Source: CBDFGK01 sp965247075 (GTDB taxonomy: Bacteria; Pseudomonadota; Gammaproteobacteria; Pseudomonadales; Halieaceae). Taken from it: a stretch of DNA of 64,000 nucleotides. The stretch is from the NCBI GenBank assembly GCA_965247075.1, contig CBDFGK010000002.1, positions 744,001-808,000 of the forward strand, in the 5' to 3' direction. The translations under genes and the position numbers were made by a program. The first letter of the stretch is position 1, and the number at the start of each line of letters is the position of its first letter. Positions 9,832 through 18,884 of the stretch are shown here, in pieces. The notes under the pieces were generated by a model. The model made no database searches. It was not told the origin of the DNA and worked only from the letters and a program-made list of their open reading frames with translations.

Positions 9832-10329
9832 TCACAGCCAGGGCATTCGCCCGTTGTCGGCAACATCAGAAAAATTCTGCCGCGCCCATTGCTCGACAAT
9901 CGTCAGGTGTGGCACCAATAGTGATTGTTCCACAGATTGCTGTTCTTCGACTGGCAGTACCGCCCGCATCACAAACAACAGTACCAGCACCACAACCAGC
10001 CCGCGGGTAAACCCAAACACCGTGCCAAGCAAACGGTCAGCGCCACTCAAGCCCGTCACTTTAATGATCTGAGCGAGCAGCATATTCAAAAGTGAACCCA
10101 GCATTAGCGTCGCGGCGAAGAGTAACACATAGGCACTGACGTATCGTATAGAATCGTTGGCGATAAACTCAGTCAACTGGGTGGAAAGCCGCGCGCTGAA
10201 CCCAGTTGATACCAGAAAAGCCGCCACCCACGCCAGCAGTGACAGCGCTTCTTTCACAAAGCCGCGCTTGAGGCTTATCAGTGTGGATAAACCCAAAATG
10301 GCGACGATTGCCCAATCAATCCAGTTCAT
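9832..10329 (-). CDS. cvpA: CvpA family inner-membrane protein
   Basis: 165-residue integral membrane protein. It begins MNWIDWAIVAILGLSTLI and has about four hydrophobic segments (roughly residues 5-22, 28-46, 65-85 and 100-120). In E. coli CvpA is needed for colicin V production and affects envelope stress; the molecular activity is unknown. The gene lies 19 nt upstream of purF and 8 nt downstream of the SPOR-domain gene, the conserved dedD-cvpA-purF arrangement. Confidence 0.93.
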   Translation of the reverse strand: MNWIDWAIVAILGLSTLISLKRGFVKEALSLLAWVAAFLVSTGFSARLSTQLTEFIANDSIRYVSAYVLLFAATLMLGSLLNMLLAQIIKVTGLSGADRLLGTVFGFTRGLVVVLVLLFVMRAVLPVEEQQSVEQSLLVPHLTIVEQWARQNFSDVADNGRMPWL

Positions 10330-10337
10330 TTGTATGC

Positions 10338-10865
10338 TTAGGGTATGTAGCGCGCAATGATAGCCTTCACCTGCAGGCGCTTATGCATGGCCCGCTGGGT
10401 CGACTGTAGTTTCTGTGGATCGAAGACCGGCCCAATACTTACCCGGTACAGGGTCTTCTGTTCGTGTTTGAGTGGCCGGTGATAGGCCTTGTAACCCAGG
10501 CCGATTAGCTCCTTGACCAATTCATCTGCCTTGTCTTTCTCGCCGACAGTAATAACCTGCAACACCCAGGCGACCGGGATACCGGCTTTATCCAACCTCG
10601 GTTCCGCACGGGTATTGGGGCTTGTGTCAGCCGTTTGCTCAGGCAGTTGCGTGTGCAATGGGATTTCAGTAGTTGTCGATGCCATGCCCTGCAGAGGCTT
10701 TGGAGCTTCTATTTTTGGTCGTTGCAGGTTTGGCATTGGCGGAACCTGGCTGTCGCGGTCCAGCGTTTGACGGTCCGAGTCTACGAAAACCAGCGGCCAG
10801 AATACGACGCCAAGGGCAATAAGCACCAGTGCTCCTACCAGGCGTTGCTTGAGTACACCTCTCAA
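10338..10865 (-). CDS. dedD: SPOR-domain membrane protein, DedD-like
   Basis: 175-residue protein with a cytoplasmic start, one transmembrane segment (about residues 8-28), a Pro/Gln-rich periplasmic linker, and a C-terminal SPOR domain (about 95-175, from VAWVLQVITVGEK to the end). SPOR domains bind denuded peptidoglycan at the division site; DedD has that role in E. coli. The start is TTG 10865, which overlaps the folC stop (TTGA). No better start exists before the membrane segment. The symbol is by position and architecture, since sequence identity within this family is low. Confidence 0.85.
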   Translation of the reverse strand: MRGVLKQRLVGALVLIALGVVFWPLVFVDSDRQTLDRDSQVPPMPNLQRPKIEAPKPLQGMASTTTEIPLHTQLPEQTADTSPNTRAEPRLDKAGIPVAWVLQVITVGEKDKADELVKELIGLGYKAYHRPLKHEQKTLYRVSIGPVFDPQKLQSTQRAMHKRLQVKAIIARYIP

Positions 10866-12073
10866 GGGGAATCTCCCACCTGCTCAATATGCTCCATTAC
10901 TCCAGCCACGGTATAAAAAGACCCGAATACCACCAGCAATGACCCCTTTTCCAAATCACCCAGCGCCATCGTAAAGGCCTGCTCCGGGCTGTTACATTCG
11001 TATCTCACCTGCTCCCCCTGGCTGCGCAGAACCGCCGCCACCTCTGCGGCGGGCAAGGCTCTGTCGATAGCCGGCAAATCCGTTACATACCAGCCATCGA
11101 AGAGCCCGCTACAACTGCGAATCATAGCACGTATGTCTTTGTCAGACAGGACACCGAACACCGCACACACCGGTTTTCCGACCCGTTTTCTGAGCGTGCC
11201 GGCAAGATTGCCAACGGCCGCCTCGTTGTGCGCCACATCAAGCACTACAGGCACGCCATCAACAAGCAGATTCTGCAGCCGACCCGGTAGCGAAAGCTGC
11301 GCCAGGATTGCCGGTAATTGGTCCAGCGGCGGGGCGAAATCCAGCACATCGGCTGCCTGCCACGCAGCGGCAATATTCTCGCCGCGCAGTGGGCCGGTCG
11401 GGATAAGCGCCAGCAATTGCGGGTCCACAAAACTGGCTGGGCAAGCCAGCTCATCAATACGCGCCAGCAAACTGGCGGCAGGTTGGTGGTCAGCCACCAT
11501 TACCGGGATACCTGCTCGCAGAATACCGGCTTTTTCCAGTGCTATACGCTCGCGCGAGTCGCCCAGCCAGGATTGGTGATCAAGGCTGATACTGGTGATA
11601 ATGGCCACCGTGGGATCAACAATATTAACCGCATCCTGTCGCCCGCCCAGGCCCACCTCAAGAATCACCAGGTCCAGCCTGGCAGCGGCAAAAATGGTCA
11701 GTGCCGCCAGCGTTCCAAACTCAAAATAGGTAAGTGATATCTCCGCGCGGGCAGCTTCAATACTTTCGAAGGCCGCAATAATGCACTCGTCACTCACAGC
11801 CGCGCCGTTAACACAGATTCGCTCGTTGTAATACAGTAAATGGGGAGAGGTAAAAGCGCCAACCCGGAGGTCGGCCGCTATGGCAAGAGCCTGTAGCGTC
11901 GCGACCGTGGAGCCCTTGCCGTTGGTACCGGCGACAGTGACCACGGGACAGCCCATGTTCAGGCAGGCCAACCTGGCCCCCACTTCTGCCACCCGCTCCA
12001 GCCCCAATTCAATTTTGCTGGGGTGCAGAGATTCCAGCCGCTGTAACCAGGCGGCCAGACCGCTTGTGGACAT
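10862..12073 (-). CDS. folC: Bifunctional folylpolyglutamate/dihydrofolate synthase
   Basis: Mur-ligase-type ATPase that adds glutamate to dihydropteroate and to folates; 403 residues. The P-loop GTNGKGST sits at residues 49-56. The second conserved block (SISLDHQSWLG...EKAGI) and the C-terminal domain DVAHNEAA...VFGVLSDKD are present. The start ATG overlaps the accD stop by 1 nt (TGATG), and its own stop overlaps the SPOR gene start by 4 nt, so expression is tightly coupled with accD. Confidence 0.96.
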   Translation of the reverse strand: MSTSGLAAWLQRLESLHPSKIELGLERVAEVGARLACLNMGCPVVTVAGTNGKGSTVATLQALAIAADLRVGAFTSPHLLYYNERICVNGAAVSDECIIAAFESIEAARAEISLTYFEFGTLAALTIFAAARLDLVILEVGLGGRQDAVNIVDPTVAIITSISLDHQSWLGDSRERIALEKAGILRAGIPVMVADHQPAASLLARIDELACPASFVDPQLLALIPTGPLRGENIAAAWQAADVLDFAPPLDQLPAILAQLSLPGRLQNLLVDGVPVVLDVAHNEAAVGNLAGTLRKRVGKPVCAVFGVLSDKDIRAMIRSCSGLFDGWYVTDLPAIDRALPAAEVAAVLRSQGEQVRYECNSPEQAFTMALGDLEKGSLLVVFGSFYTVAGVMEHIEQVGDSP

Positions 12074-12948
12074 CAGCCCGCGTCGGCCAGGGCGGCGGTA
12101 CCGGTTAACTTGGCCAGTAGTCGGGCTAGTGATGAACGCATTTCATTGCGGTGCATGATCATATCGATGGAACCGTGATCAAGCAAAAACTCGCTGCGCT
12201 GAAAGCCCTTGGGCAATTTCTGGCGGATGGTTTGCTCAATAACGTTGGGACCGGCAAAACCTGCTCTGGCATCCGGTTCCGCCACGTTTATATCTCCCAG
12301 CAGCGCCAGGCTGGCGGATACTCCCCCATAAATCGGGTCAGTCATGACCGATATATAGGGCACACTGTTGCGTCTCAAACGCTCCAGCACAGCACTGGTT
12401 TTCGCCATCTGCATCAGCGAAATCAGGGCTTCCTGCATACGCGCACCGCCGGAAGCGGAGAAGCAGACAAAGGGAACATTCTGTTCCAGTGCCAAGTGTG
12501 CCGCACGGGTGAATTTTTCACCGACCACGTAACCCATGGAGCCACCATGAAAATTAAAATCAAAAGCTACCACCACCACCGGCATGCCCTGCAACGACCC
12601 CCGCATGGCGATTAGGGCGTCCTTCTCGCCAGTGGATTGCTGGGCTGCGGTCAGGCGGTCGCGATAGCGTTTGGTGTCCTTGAACTTCAACCTGTCGACG
12701 GGCACGATGTCGGCAAACACCTCTTCGCGCCCCTCCTTATCAAGGAATACGTCAATGCGACGCCGGGCGCCGATGCGCATGTGGTGATCGCACTTGGGGC
12801 AGACATCGTCATTGCGTTCCAGGTCCGGGCGGTACAGCACGGCTTCACATTTAACGCACTTCTTCCACAGGCCTTGCGGCACACTTGTGCGGCGCTCTCC
12901 GGCCGGCTTGCGCACCCCGGAGGGAAGAATTTTGTCATACCAGCTCAT
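12073..12948 (-). CDS. accD: Acetyl-CoA carboxylase carboxyltransferase, beta subunit
   Basis: Transfers the carboxyl group from biotin to acetyl-CoA with AccA, making malonyl-CoA for fatty acid synthesis. 291 residues. The N-terminal zinc ribbon is C31, C34, C50 and C53. The crotonase-like core includes SASGGARMQE and DPIYGGVSAS. The start ATG overlaps the trpA stop by 4 nt (ATGA). Coupling of accD to trpA upstream and folC downstream is the Pseudomonas-type arrangement. Confidence 0.98.
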   Translation of the reverse strand: MSWYDKILPSGVRKPAGERRTSVPQGLWKKCVKCEAVLYRPDLERNDDVCPKCDHHMRIGARRRIDVFLDKEGREEVFADIVPVDRLKFKDTKRYRDRLTAAQQSTGEKDALIAMRGSLQGMPVVVVAFDFNFHGGSMGYVVGEKFTRAAHLALEQNVPFVCFSASGGARMQEALISLMQMAKTSAVLERLRRNSVPYISVMTDPIYGGVSASLALLGDINVAEPDARAGFAGPNVIEQTIRQKLPKGFQRSEFLLDHGSIDMIMHRNEMRSSLARLLAKLTGTAALADAG

Positions 12949-13784
12949 GCTGTTTCCTCATTTGCATCTATGCCAGAGCGAAGTTCCGCCAAAAACTGCG
13001 CCGCTATAGCACACACCGTAGCGGGCGTGTCGCCGGCAGCCACCGCAGCGGCCATCAATTGCACCAGCGCACTACCGACTACCACCCCATCGGCAACCCG
13101 AGAAATTGCGGCGGCAGAAACGGCGTCCTTAATGCCAAATCCGACCGCAACAGGCAAGTCGCTGCAGGCGCGAATGTCTGCCACATGCCGACTAACTGCG
13201 CTTACATCAAGGTGCCCGGCGCCGGTAACGCCCTTAACAGCAACATAATAAACGAAGCCGGATGCCACTTCTGTAATTTTTTCAATACGCTCAACCGGGG
13301 TAGTTGGGGCGACCAGGAAGATAGTATTGATCCCCACCCGCTTGAGTTGCTCATCCAGCTCCTGCACTTCTTCGGCCGGCATATCCACCGTCAGCAGCGC
13401 GTCCAGGCCCGCGTCTCGCGCAGCTTCGGCAAAAACGGCATAGCCCATGTGGTGCACCGGATTGAGGTAGCCCATCAGCAATACCGGCGTAGTCGTATCC
13501 AGCTCGCGAAACTCCGCCACTATGGCCAGCGCACTGCGCAAACCAATACCTTTATCCAGGGCTCGCTCGTGTGCTTTTTGAATCACCGGGCCCTCTGCCA
13601 TGGGGTCGGAGAAGGGTACACCCAATTCGATGATATCGGCGCCCGCCTCCACCAATTGGTGCATCAGGGCTACGGTAAAATCCGCGTAGGGATCACCGGC
13701 GACCACGTAGGGAATCAGCGCCTGCCGGCCGTCTCTGGCCAGATCCGCAAACCGCTGCGTAATACGCCCTGTAAGCTCTGTCAC
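12945..13784 (-). CDS. trpA: Tryptophan synthase alpha subunit
   Basis: Cleaves indole-3-glycerol phosphate to indole and G3P; 279 residues, TIM barrel. The catalytic residues are E53 and D60 in IIELGVPFSDP. The phosphate-binding GFGIKDA and GSALVQLM loops are present near the C-terminus. The start is GTG 13784, preceded on the coding strand by a striking purine run of seven A then eight G (13804-13790) that forms the ribosome-binding site and also overlaps the trpB stop. It is translated after trpB (18-nt gap). Confidence 0.97.
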   Translation of the reverse strand: MTELTGRITQRFADLARDGRQALIPYVVAGDPYADFTVALMHQLVEAGADIIELGVPFSDPMAEGPVIQKAHERALDKGIGLRSALAIVAEFRELDTTTPVLLMGYLNPVHHMGYAVFAEAARDAGLDALLTVDMPAEEVQELDEQLKRVGINTIFLVAPTTPVERIEKITEVASGFVYYVAVKGVTGAGHLDVSAVSRHVADIRACSDLPVAVGFGIKDAVSAAAISRVADGVVVGSALVQLMAAAVAAGDTPATVCAIAAQFLAELRSGIDANEETA

Positions 13785-13802
13785 TACAACCCCCCCCTTT
13801 TT

Positions 13803-15020
13803 TTAAAACTCTATGCCGTCGATTTCAGCAACGGTATGTATATCCTTGTCACCGCGGCCCGACAGATTAACAATAATGATATCTTCTGCGCTCATCTGCG
13901 GTGCCAGCCGCGCCGTATAGGCAAGTGCGTGGCTGGATTCCAGCGCCGGCATAATGCCCTCAATGCGGGTAAGTTGATGAAAAGCACGCAGTGACTCCTG
14001 ATCGTCGGCAACCACATAATTGACGCGGCCCATATCCTTTAACCAGGCGTGCTCAGGGCCAACTCCCGGGTAATCGAGCCCGGCTGACACCGAATGGGTG
14101 TGCTGTATCTGGCCATTTTCGTCCTGCATCAGGTAGGTCATATTGCCATGCAGTACACCGGGACTGCCAACCGACAGAGGCGCCGCATGCAATCCGGTGG
14201 CAAGACCCTCACCGCCCGCTTCAACACCATACATGGCGACCTCCGCATCGACCAGGAACGGGTAAAACAACCCGATGGCATTGGAGCCACCACCAACGCA
14301 GGCCACGAGTGCCTCCGGTAGCTTACCGGCAACTTGCAGGCATTGCTGTCGCGCTTCGCGCCCAATGACACTCTGAAAATCACGTACCAGCTTGGGATAC
14401 GGGTGCGGCCCAGCGACCGTGCCGATAATGTAGAAGGTGTCATCAACATTGGTGACCCAGTCACGCATGGCTTCATTCATGGCGTCTTTGAGTGTGCGCG
14501 AGCCGCAGGTGACCGGTATCACCGCAGCGCCCAACAGCTTCATGCGATAGACATTCAAGGCCTGGCGGCGGATATCTTCCTCCCCCATGAAGACATGGCA
14601 TTCCATGCCCAGACGCGCGGCAACAGTGGCTGTGGCAACCCCGTGCTGGCCGGCTCCGGTCTCGGCGATTATGCGCGTTTTGCCCATGTACCTGGCCAGC
14701 AGCGCCTGCCCAACTGTATTGTTTACCTTGTGCGCGCCAGTGTGGTTGAGATCTTCACGCTTGAGAAATATCCGCGCGCCGCCCAGTTGCCCGGACCAAC
14801 GCCTGGCTTCGTACAGGGGTGAAGGTCTGCCGACATAGGCGGCCAGGTCCGCAGCCAGTTCGCGATGAAACTCAGGATCTGCCGTCAGCCGCGTGTACAG
14901 TGCATCCAGATCAGTGAGCGCAGATATCAGTGTCTCGGATACATAACGGCCGCCGTACTCCCCGAAGTGCCCGTCCCGATCAGGGGTGTTGGCCAACAGT
15001 TCTGTGGTAATTTCGGTCAT
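13803..15020 (-). CDS. trpB: Tryptophan synthase beta subunit
   Basis: PLP enzyme that joins indole and serine; 405 residues. The PLP lysine is K98 in HTGAHKVNN and the catalytic glutamate is E120 in AETGAGQHG. The phosphate-binding GGGSNAIG loop is intact. It starts 1 nt inside the trpF stop (TGATG). Grouping trpF, trpB and trpA apart from the other trp genes is the Pseudomonas pattern, but Pseudomonas trpBA is elsewhere and controlled by TrpI. No TrpI-type gene or attenuator is visible here. Confidence 0.98.
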   Translation of the reverse strand: MTEITTELLANTPDRDGHFGEYGGRYVSETLISALTDLDALYTRLTADPEFHRELAADLAAYVGRPSPLYEARRWSGQLGGARIFLKREDLNHTGAHKVNNTVGQALLARYMGKTRIIAETGAGQHGVATATVAARLGMECHVFMGEEDIRRQALNVYRMKLLGAAVIPVTCGSRTLKDAMNEAMRDWVTNVDDTFYIIGTVAGPHPYPKLVRDFQSVIGREARQQCLQVAGKLPEALVACVGGGSNAIGLFYPFLVDAEVAMYGVEAGGEGLATGLHAAPLSVGSPGVLHGNMTYLMQDENGQIQHTHSVSAGLDYPGVGPEHAWLKDMGRVNYVVADDQESLRAFHQLTRIEGIMPALESSHALAYTARLAPQMSAEDIIIVNLSGRGDKDIHTVAEIDGIEF

Positions 15021-15661
15021 CAGTTTTTGTCACTCACTCGGTCAGCGGCTCGCACCGCTGTTACAAATTCAGATATTTTTTGCACATCCTTGATACCGGG
15101 AGACGCCTCTACTCCGCCCGAGACATCAACCGCATAGGGACGTACCAGCGCGATGGCCCGGCCGACATTGCCGGCATGCAGACCACCCGCCAACACCAGG
15201 GGTTGTGCTGAATCAGCAGGAACCAACAGCCAATTGAAGCTCTCTCCCGTGCCTCCGGGAACTCCCGCTCGCCAGGTATCCAGGAGGATTGCCGAGGCTG
15301 CTGTGTAGGTCTGCATCATATCTGACACTGGCGCATCACCGGCAACTCTCAATGCCTTCATCCAGGGAAGACCGAAGCCGCTGCAAAAATCCGCCGTTTC
15401 ATCGCCGTGAAACTGCAGTAATCCAAGTGGCAGGCGTGAACACGCGTCCCGCACCTGTTGCGCAGACGCATTCACAAACAAACCTGCCAGCGTCACCATG
15501 GGTGGCAAACCGGCCACTATAGTCTCCGCCTGGCTGACGCTAACAGCCCGTGGGCTGTCGGGATAGAACACCAGGCCCAGCGCATCGGCCCCGGCGTCCA
15601 CAGCGGCGAGGGCATCACCGCTACGGGTGATACCGCAGATTTTAATTCGGGTATGTGACAC
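15020..15661 (-). CDS. trpF: Phosphoribosylanthranilate isomerase
   Basis: Amadori rearrangement of phosphoribosylanthranilate to CdRP in tryptophan synthesis; 213-residue TIM barrel. The general base C9 lies in KICGITR; the block ALGLVFYPDSPR and the C-terminal DVSGGVEASPGIKD phosphate loop are present. The start is GTG 15661, since no ATG precedes KICG in frame. It is 88 nt downstream of the truA stop, with no obvious terminator between. Confidence 0.96.
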   Translation of the reverse strand: MSHTRIKICGITRSGDALAAVDAGADALGLVFYPDSPRAVSVSQAETIVAGLPPMVTLAGLFVNASAQQVRDACSRLPLGLLQFHGDETADFCSGFGLPWMKALRVAGDAPVSDMMQTYTAASAILLDTWRAGVPGGTGESFNWLLVPADSAQPLVLAGGLHAGNVGRAIALVRPYAVDVSGGVEASPGIKDVQKISEFVTAVRAADRVSDKN

Positions 15662-15749
15662 GAGTTCCGGCTAGCGTAAAAGGGGCGCTATAGTACCAGA
15701 AGCCAAGCCATGTTTGCAGCGACCGGTTAGCGGGTTCGGGTGCCTGTAA

Positions 15750-16565
15750 TCAGGCGTCCGCGCCCAGCAATAATGGTCCCAATGGACTATCGGCTATAGC
15801 GCAGGATTGCGGGTAACCGACCTGTACCAGATAAAGACCACCAGCCGGCGCCGTATCGGCAGCACGGGTGCGATCCTGCAGAGCTAACAACTGGGCAACC
15901 CAGCCCGCCGCACGGCGCCCCTTGCCAATAGCCAGCAGGGTACCGACAATATTTCGCACCATGTGGTGCAGAAAGGCATTGGCCTGGATATCGACTACGA
16001 TTAAGGCCCCACGCCGCGTCACCTCAATAAAATCCACACGCCGCATCGGCGTGCTGGATTGACAGGCAGCAGCCCGAAAGGAGGTGAAATTCTGCTCACC
16101 GAGGAGCGCCTGGGCCTCCCGATGCATAAGCTCAACATCCAGAGCTTGTCGCACCCAGGTCAGGTAGTGCGGGGCTAGCGCCGAACGTACCTCGTTGTTG
16201 TAGATCAGGTAGCGGTAGCGGCGGGATACTGCGGAAAAACGCGCATGGAAACCGGTGTCTACAATTTGAGCCCTGCGCACCACGACGCTGGTGGGGAGAT
16301 TGGCGTTGCTGCCCAACAGCCACGCGTGGGCACTGCGCGTATTGGGACAATCGAAATGAACTACCTGGTTGGTTGCGTGCACGCCGGTATCGGTGCGCCC
16401 GGCACAGTGCATTCGCACTGGAACATTGGCGACAGCTCCCACGGCCTGTTCCAAAACGCCCTGTACAGTAGCCACATCGCTACCGCGCTGTAATTGCCAG
16501 CCACAGAACGGGCTGCCATCGTATTCTATGGTCAGGGCGACACGCTGAAGCCCTGCTTCAGTCAA
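15750..16565 (-). CDS. truA: tRNA pseudouridine(38-40) synthase TruA
   Basis: Makes pseudouridine at positions 38-40 of the tRNA anticodon stem; 271 residues with the chosen start, against 270 in E. coli. The catalytic aspartate is D59 in CAGRTDTGVHA. The frame is open 52 codons further upstream, but that part lies inside fimV and reads as nonsense. The TTG at 16565, which overlaps the fimV stop region, gives the family N-terminus (LQRVALTIEYDG). Translation is probably coupled to fimV. The start is inferred; protein N-terminal data would settle it. Confidence 0.93.
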   Translation of the reverse strand: MTEAGLQRVALTIEYDGSPFCGWQLQRGSDVATVQGVLEQAVGAVANVPVRMHCAGRTDTGVHATNQVVHFDCPNTRSAHAWLLGSNANLPTSVVVRRAQIVDTGFHARFSAVSRRYRYLIYNNEVRSALAPHYLTWVRQALDVELMHREAQALLGEQNFTSFRAAACQSSTPMRRVDFIEVTRRGALIVVDIQANAFLHHMVRNIVGTLLAIGKGRRAAGWVAQLLALQDRTRAADTAPAGGLYLVQVGYPQSCAIADSPLGPLLLGADA

Positions 16566-18738
16566 TGTTATCCAGCAGGGATTGTGCTTCCTGCTGCTGG
16601 CTTTCGCTGCCGTCTTGCTGGACTTCTTCGAGAATACTGCGGGCACCGTCATGATCGCCCATATCCATGTAGGCGCGGGCCAAATCCAGTTTGGTGGCAA
16701 TCTCATCACCATCGCTGGCAAAAACCAGACCTTCTTCTTCCGCTTCGTCCTCCAACTCTGGCTCAGACTCGATCTTCAGGTCGTCCTTCACATCGTAGCC
16801 GTCGAGATCCACCAACTCGAGACCACCCTCTTCAACGTCCTCGTCAGCGAGTTCACTGTCAGGCAGGGCCGTGTCTTCCGAATCCTGTGCGGGGGCCGGC
16901 TCAGCGGCGGCCAGCGCCTCCTGCGCAGCCGCTACGTCATCAGCCGTCAAGCTCGGTTCAGGCAGGTCTTCCAGCCATACTTCGCCGCCATCCACGGCGT
17001 CCAGCAAGGCGCGAGCACGCTGCAATGCGGCATCATCATTGATAAGCTGCAAGTCGGCGAACTGCTGCTGAAACTCTTCACTTTCAACCATTTCAACACA
17101 GGCTTCCATCAACTTGACGCGGTACCGGGTATTAATGGGCTCCATGGCGATAGCTGTTTTGAGTAAATCAACCGCCTGTGGAAAGCGGCCGTAGGCAATG
17201 TAAATGTCGGCTTCAGCCAGCGCGTCACCGGTTTCAAACTGCGCTGCGTAGGCCTCTTCATCCGGCGCCGAGAAACTGGTGAGAGTTGCTATTTTCACCG
17301 CGCCGTCGGTGGAATCATCCATAAATTCATCGACAATCAAATCATCGTCAGCGACCAATACCACACCGGCAAACTCGTCGTCGACACTGGCAGCACCACC
17401 CGCCTGATCCTGGCGCGCACCTCGCCTGCCCAGGCTGAGTTTGGGAACACCCAGGCGAGGCAAGTTTAGTTTGTCGCGCAACAACCACCCAACACCGGCC
17501 AGTACTATTGCCAATATCGCCACGATATAGACCAGATAGTCCGGAGCAGTATCTATTCCAGCAATACTGGCATCGAGATCATTGACAAGCCCTTCATCAG
17601 GCCCCGGCTCGAGCTGCTCATCGGTACCGCTGTCGATAGTACCCGACTGCTGATCAGGCACTGCCGTCCCATCCGAGCTGCCTGCCAACGCTGACTGGAG
17701 TGCGGAAATTTGATCGTCCTTGAGCGCAACCAGACGCTTGAGGGTATCGACCTGCTCTTCCATTGCGCCGACCCGCACCAGCAAATCGCTATTATCTCGC
17801 TGCATGCGGTCCAGGTATTCCATGCGTACACCGAGGTCGGCACCGGCAATTTGCAAGCGGCCCTGGTCCTCATCTGATCCAGCCACGCCGGAGCCATCAG
17901 TACCATCAGTCTGGGGTCGGCGCGCATCAATGGTGGCAACATGGTCCTGCCAATTAGCTTCCTGCTGGGCTACTTCTGCAACGGCCCGCTCAAAGTCCTC
18001 ATCACTGATGTCTGTGCTGCTGGGCAAATGCAACACATAACCGGCTTTGAGCTGGTTAATGTTGTTACCGATGAAGGCCTGCGGGTTGAGACGCTGAATA
18101 TCCAACATGGTTTGCTGAATGCTGGTACCGGCTGGCCTGGATCGTGCGGCTATGCTCCACAGTGTCTCGTTGCGTTGCACCAGGTACTCTGCGCCGGCGG
18201 TCGGCATCGCTACAGCGTTTGAACCGTATCGGTCAGCACGTGCCGGTACCGCACTGTCACTACCTGCCGTCGCGCTCGGTTCACGCACGGGCTCTGACGC
18301 AGGCACGGACACAGTTGCGATTACACCACTGCCGGGGCCACTAACCAGCGGGGGGTCCAACAGCACGGTGTACTCTCGCAAAATACGCCCATGCGGCCAG
18401 CGCGCCTCAATCAAAAAGTTCAAAAATGGCTCCCGCACTCTTTCCGTAGAAGTCAGCAAGAGCCCAATGGTGCCATCATCGCTAAATTCGAGTTCAAAGT
18501 TCAGGCTGGTCAGGAAATACTGGCGTTTCACGCCGGCACGTTCAAAGTCTGCTCGCGAAGCCAGGCGAATCTTGATCTGGTCGGCGCCCAGCTCCGCCGT
18601 TTCAAGCAAATCTACCTCTGCTTTCAGCGGTTCGTTCAGATAGGAGTGCAGAGTCAGCTCACCGAGACCGAGAGCAGCCGCCATCCCCGGGGCCAAGCAC
18701 CCCAGTATGACCAGCAGAGACGCAGACTTACGCACCAT
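16558..18738 (-). CDS. fimV: FimV-like motility/polarity protein
   Basis: 726-residue inner-membrane protein of the FimV/HubP family, which binds peptidoglycan and organises polar type IV pilus and twitching machinery in Pseudomonas. The signal peptide covers residues 1-21 and is followed by the family start LGLGELTLHSYLNEPL. A LysM-type region lies near residues 185-245 (YLVQRNETLWSIA). A coiled-coil, one transmembrane segment (about 400-420), a very acidic cytoplasmic part and TPR-like repeats follow. It ends with the conserved FimV C-terminus (GDHDGARSILEEV). The asd-fimV-truA order agrees with Pseudomonas. A role in twitching is inferred; no pilus genes are in the window. Confidence 0.92.
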   Translation of the reverse strand: MVRKSASLLVILGCLAPGMAAALGLGELTLHSYLNEPLKAEVDLLETAELGADQIKIRLASRADFERAGVKRQYFLTSLNFELEFSDDGTIGLLLTSTERVREPFLNFLIEARWPHGRILREYTVLLDPPLVSGPGSGVIATVSVPASEPVREPSATAGSDSAVPARADRYGSNAVAMPTAGAEYLVQRNETLWSIAARSRPAGTSIQQTMLDIQRLNPQAFIGNNINQLKAGYVLHLPSSTDISDEDFERAVAEVAQQEANWQDHVATIDARRPQTDGTDGSGVAGSDEDQGRLQIAGADLGVRMEYLDRMQRDNSDLLVRVGAMEEQVDTLKRLVALKDDQISALQSALAGSSDGTAVPDQQSGTIDSGTDEQLEPGPDEGLVNDLDASIAGIDTAPDYLVYIVAILAIVLAGVGWLLRDKLNLPRLGVPKLSLGRRGARQDQAGGAASVDDEFAGVVLVADDDLIVDEFMDDSTDGAVKIATLTSFSAPDEEAYAAQFETGDALAEADIYIAYGRFPQAVDLLKTAIAMEPINTRYRVKLMEACVEMVESEEFQQQFADLQLINDDAALQRARALLDAVDGGEVWLEDLPEPSLTADDVAAAQEALAAAEPAPAQDSEDTALPDSELADEDVEEGGLELVDLDGYDVKDDLKIESEPELEDEAEEEGLVFASDGDEIATKLDLARAYMDMGDHDGARSILEEVQQDGSESQQQEAQSLLDNID

Positions 18739-18884
18739 ATAGGTAGTCGCCTTATTATTCTAAAACCAGCCGCTTACCGCTTTCCCCCAGCGAAAACGGC
18801 TTCGACTTTATACCACCACATTCCTGGCCACGCCCAAACGGTAAAAACCTAGAATATCCCTTTACTTAGGTTCGTAAGTATCTT

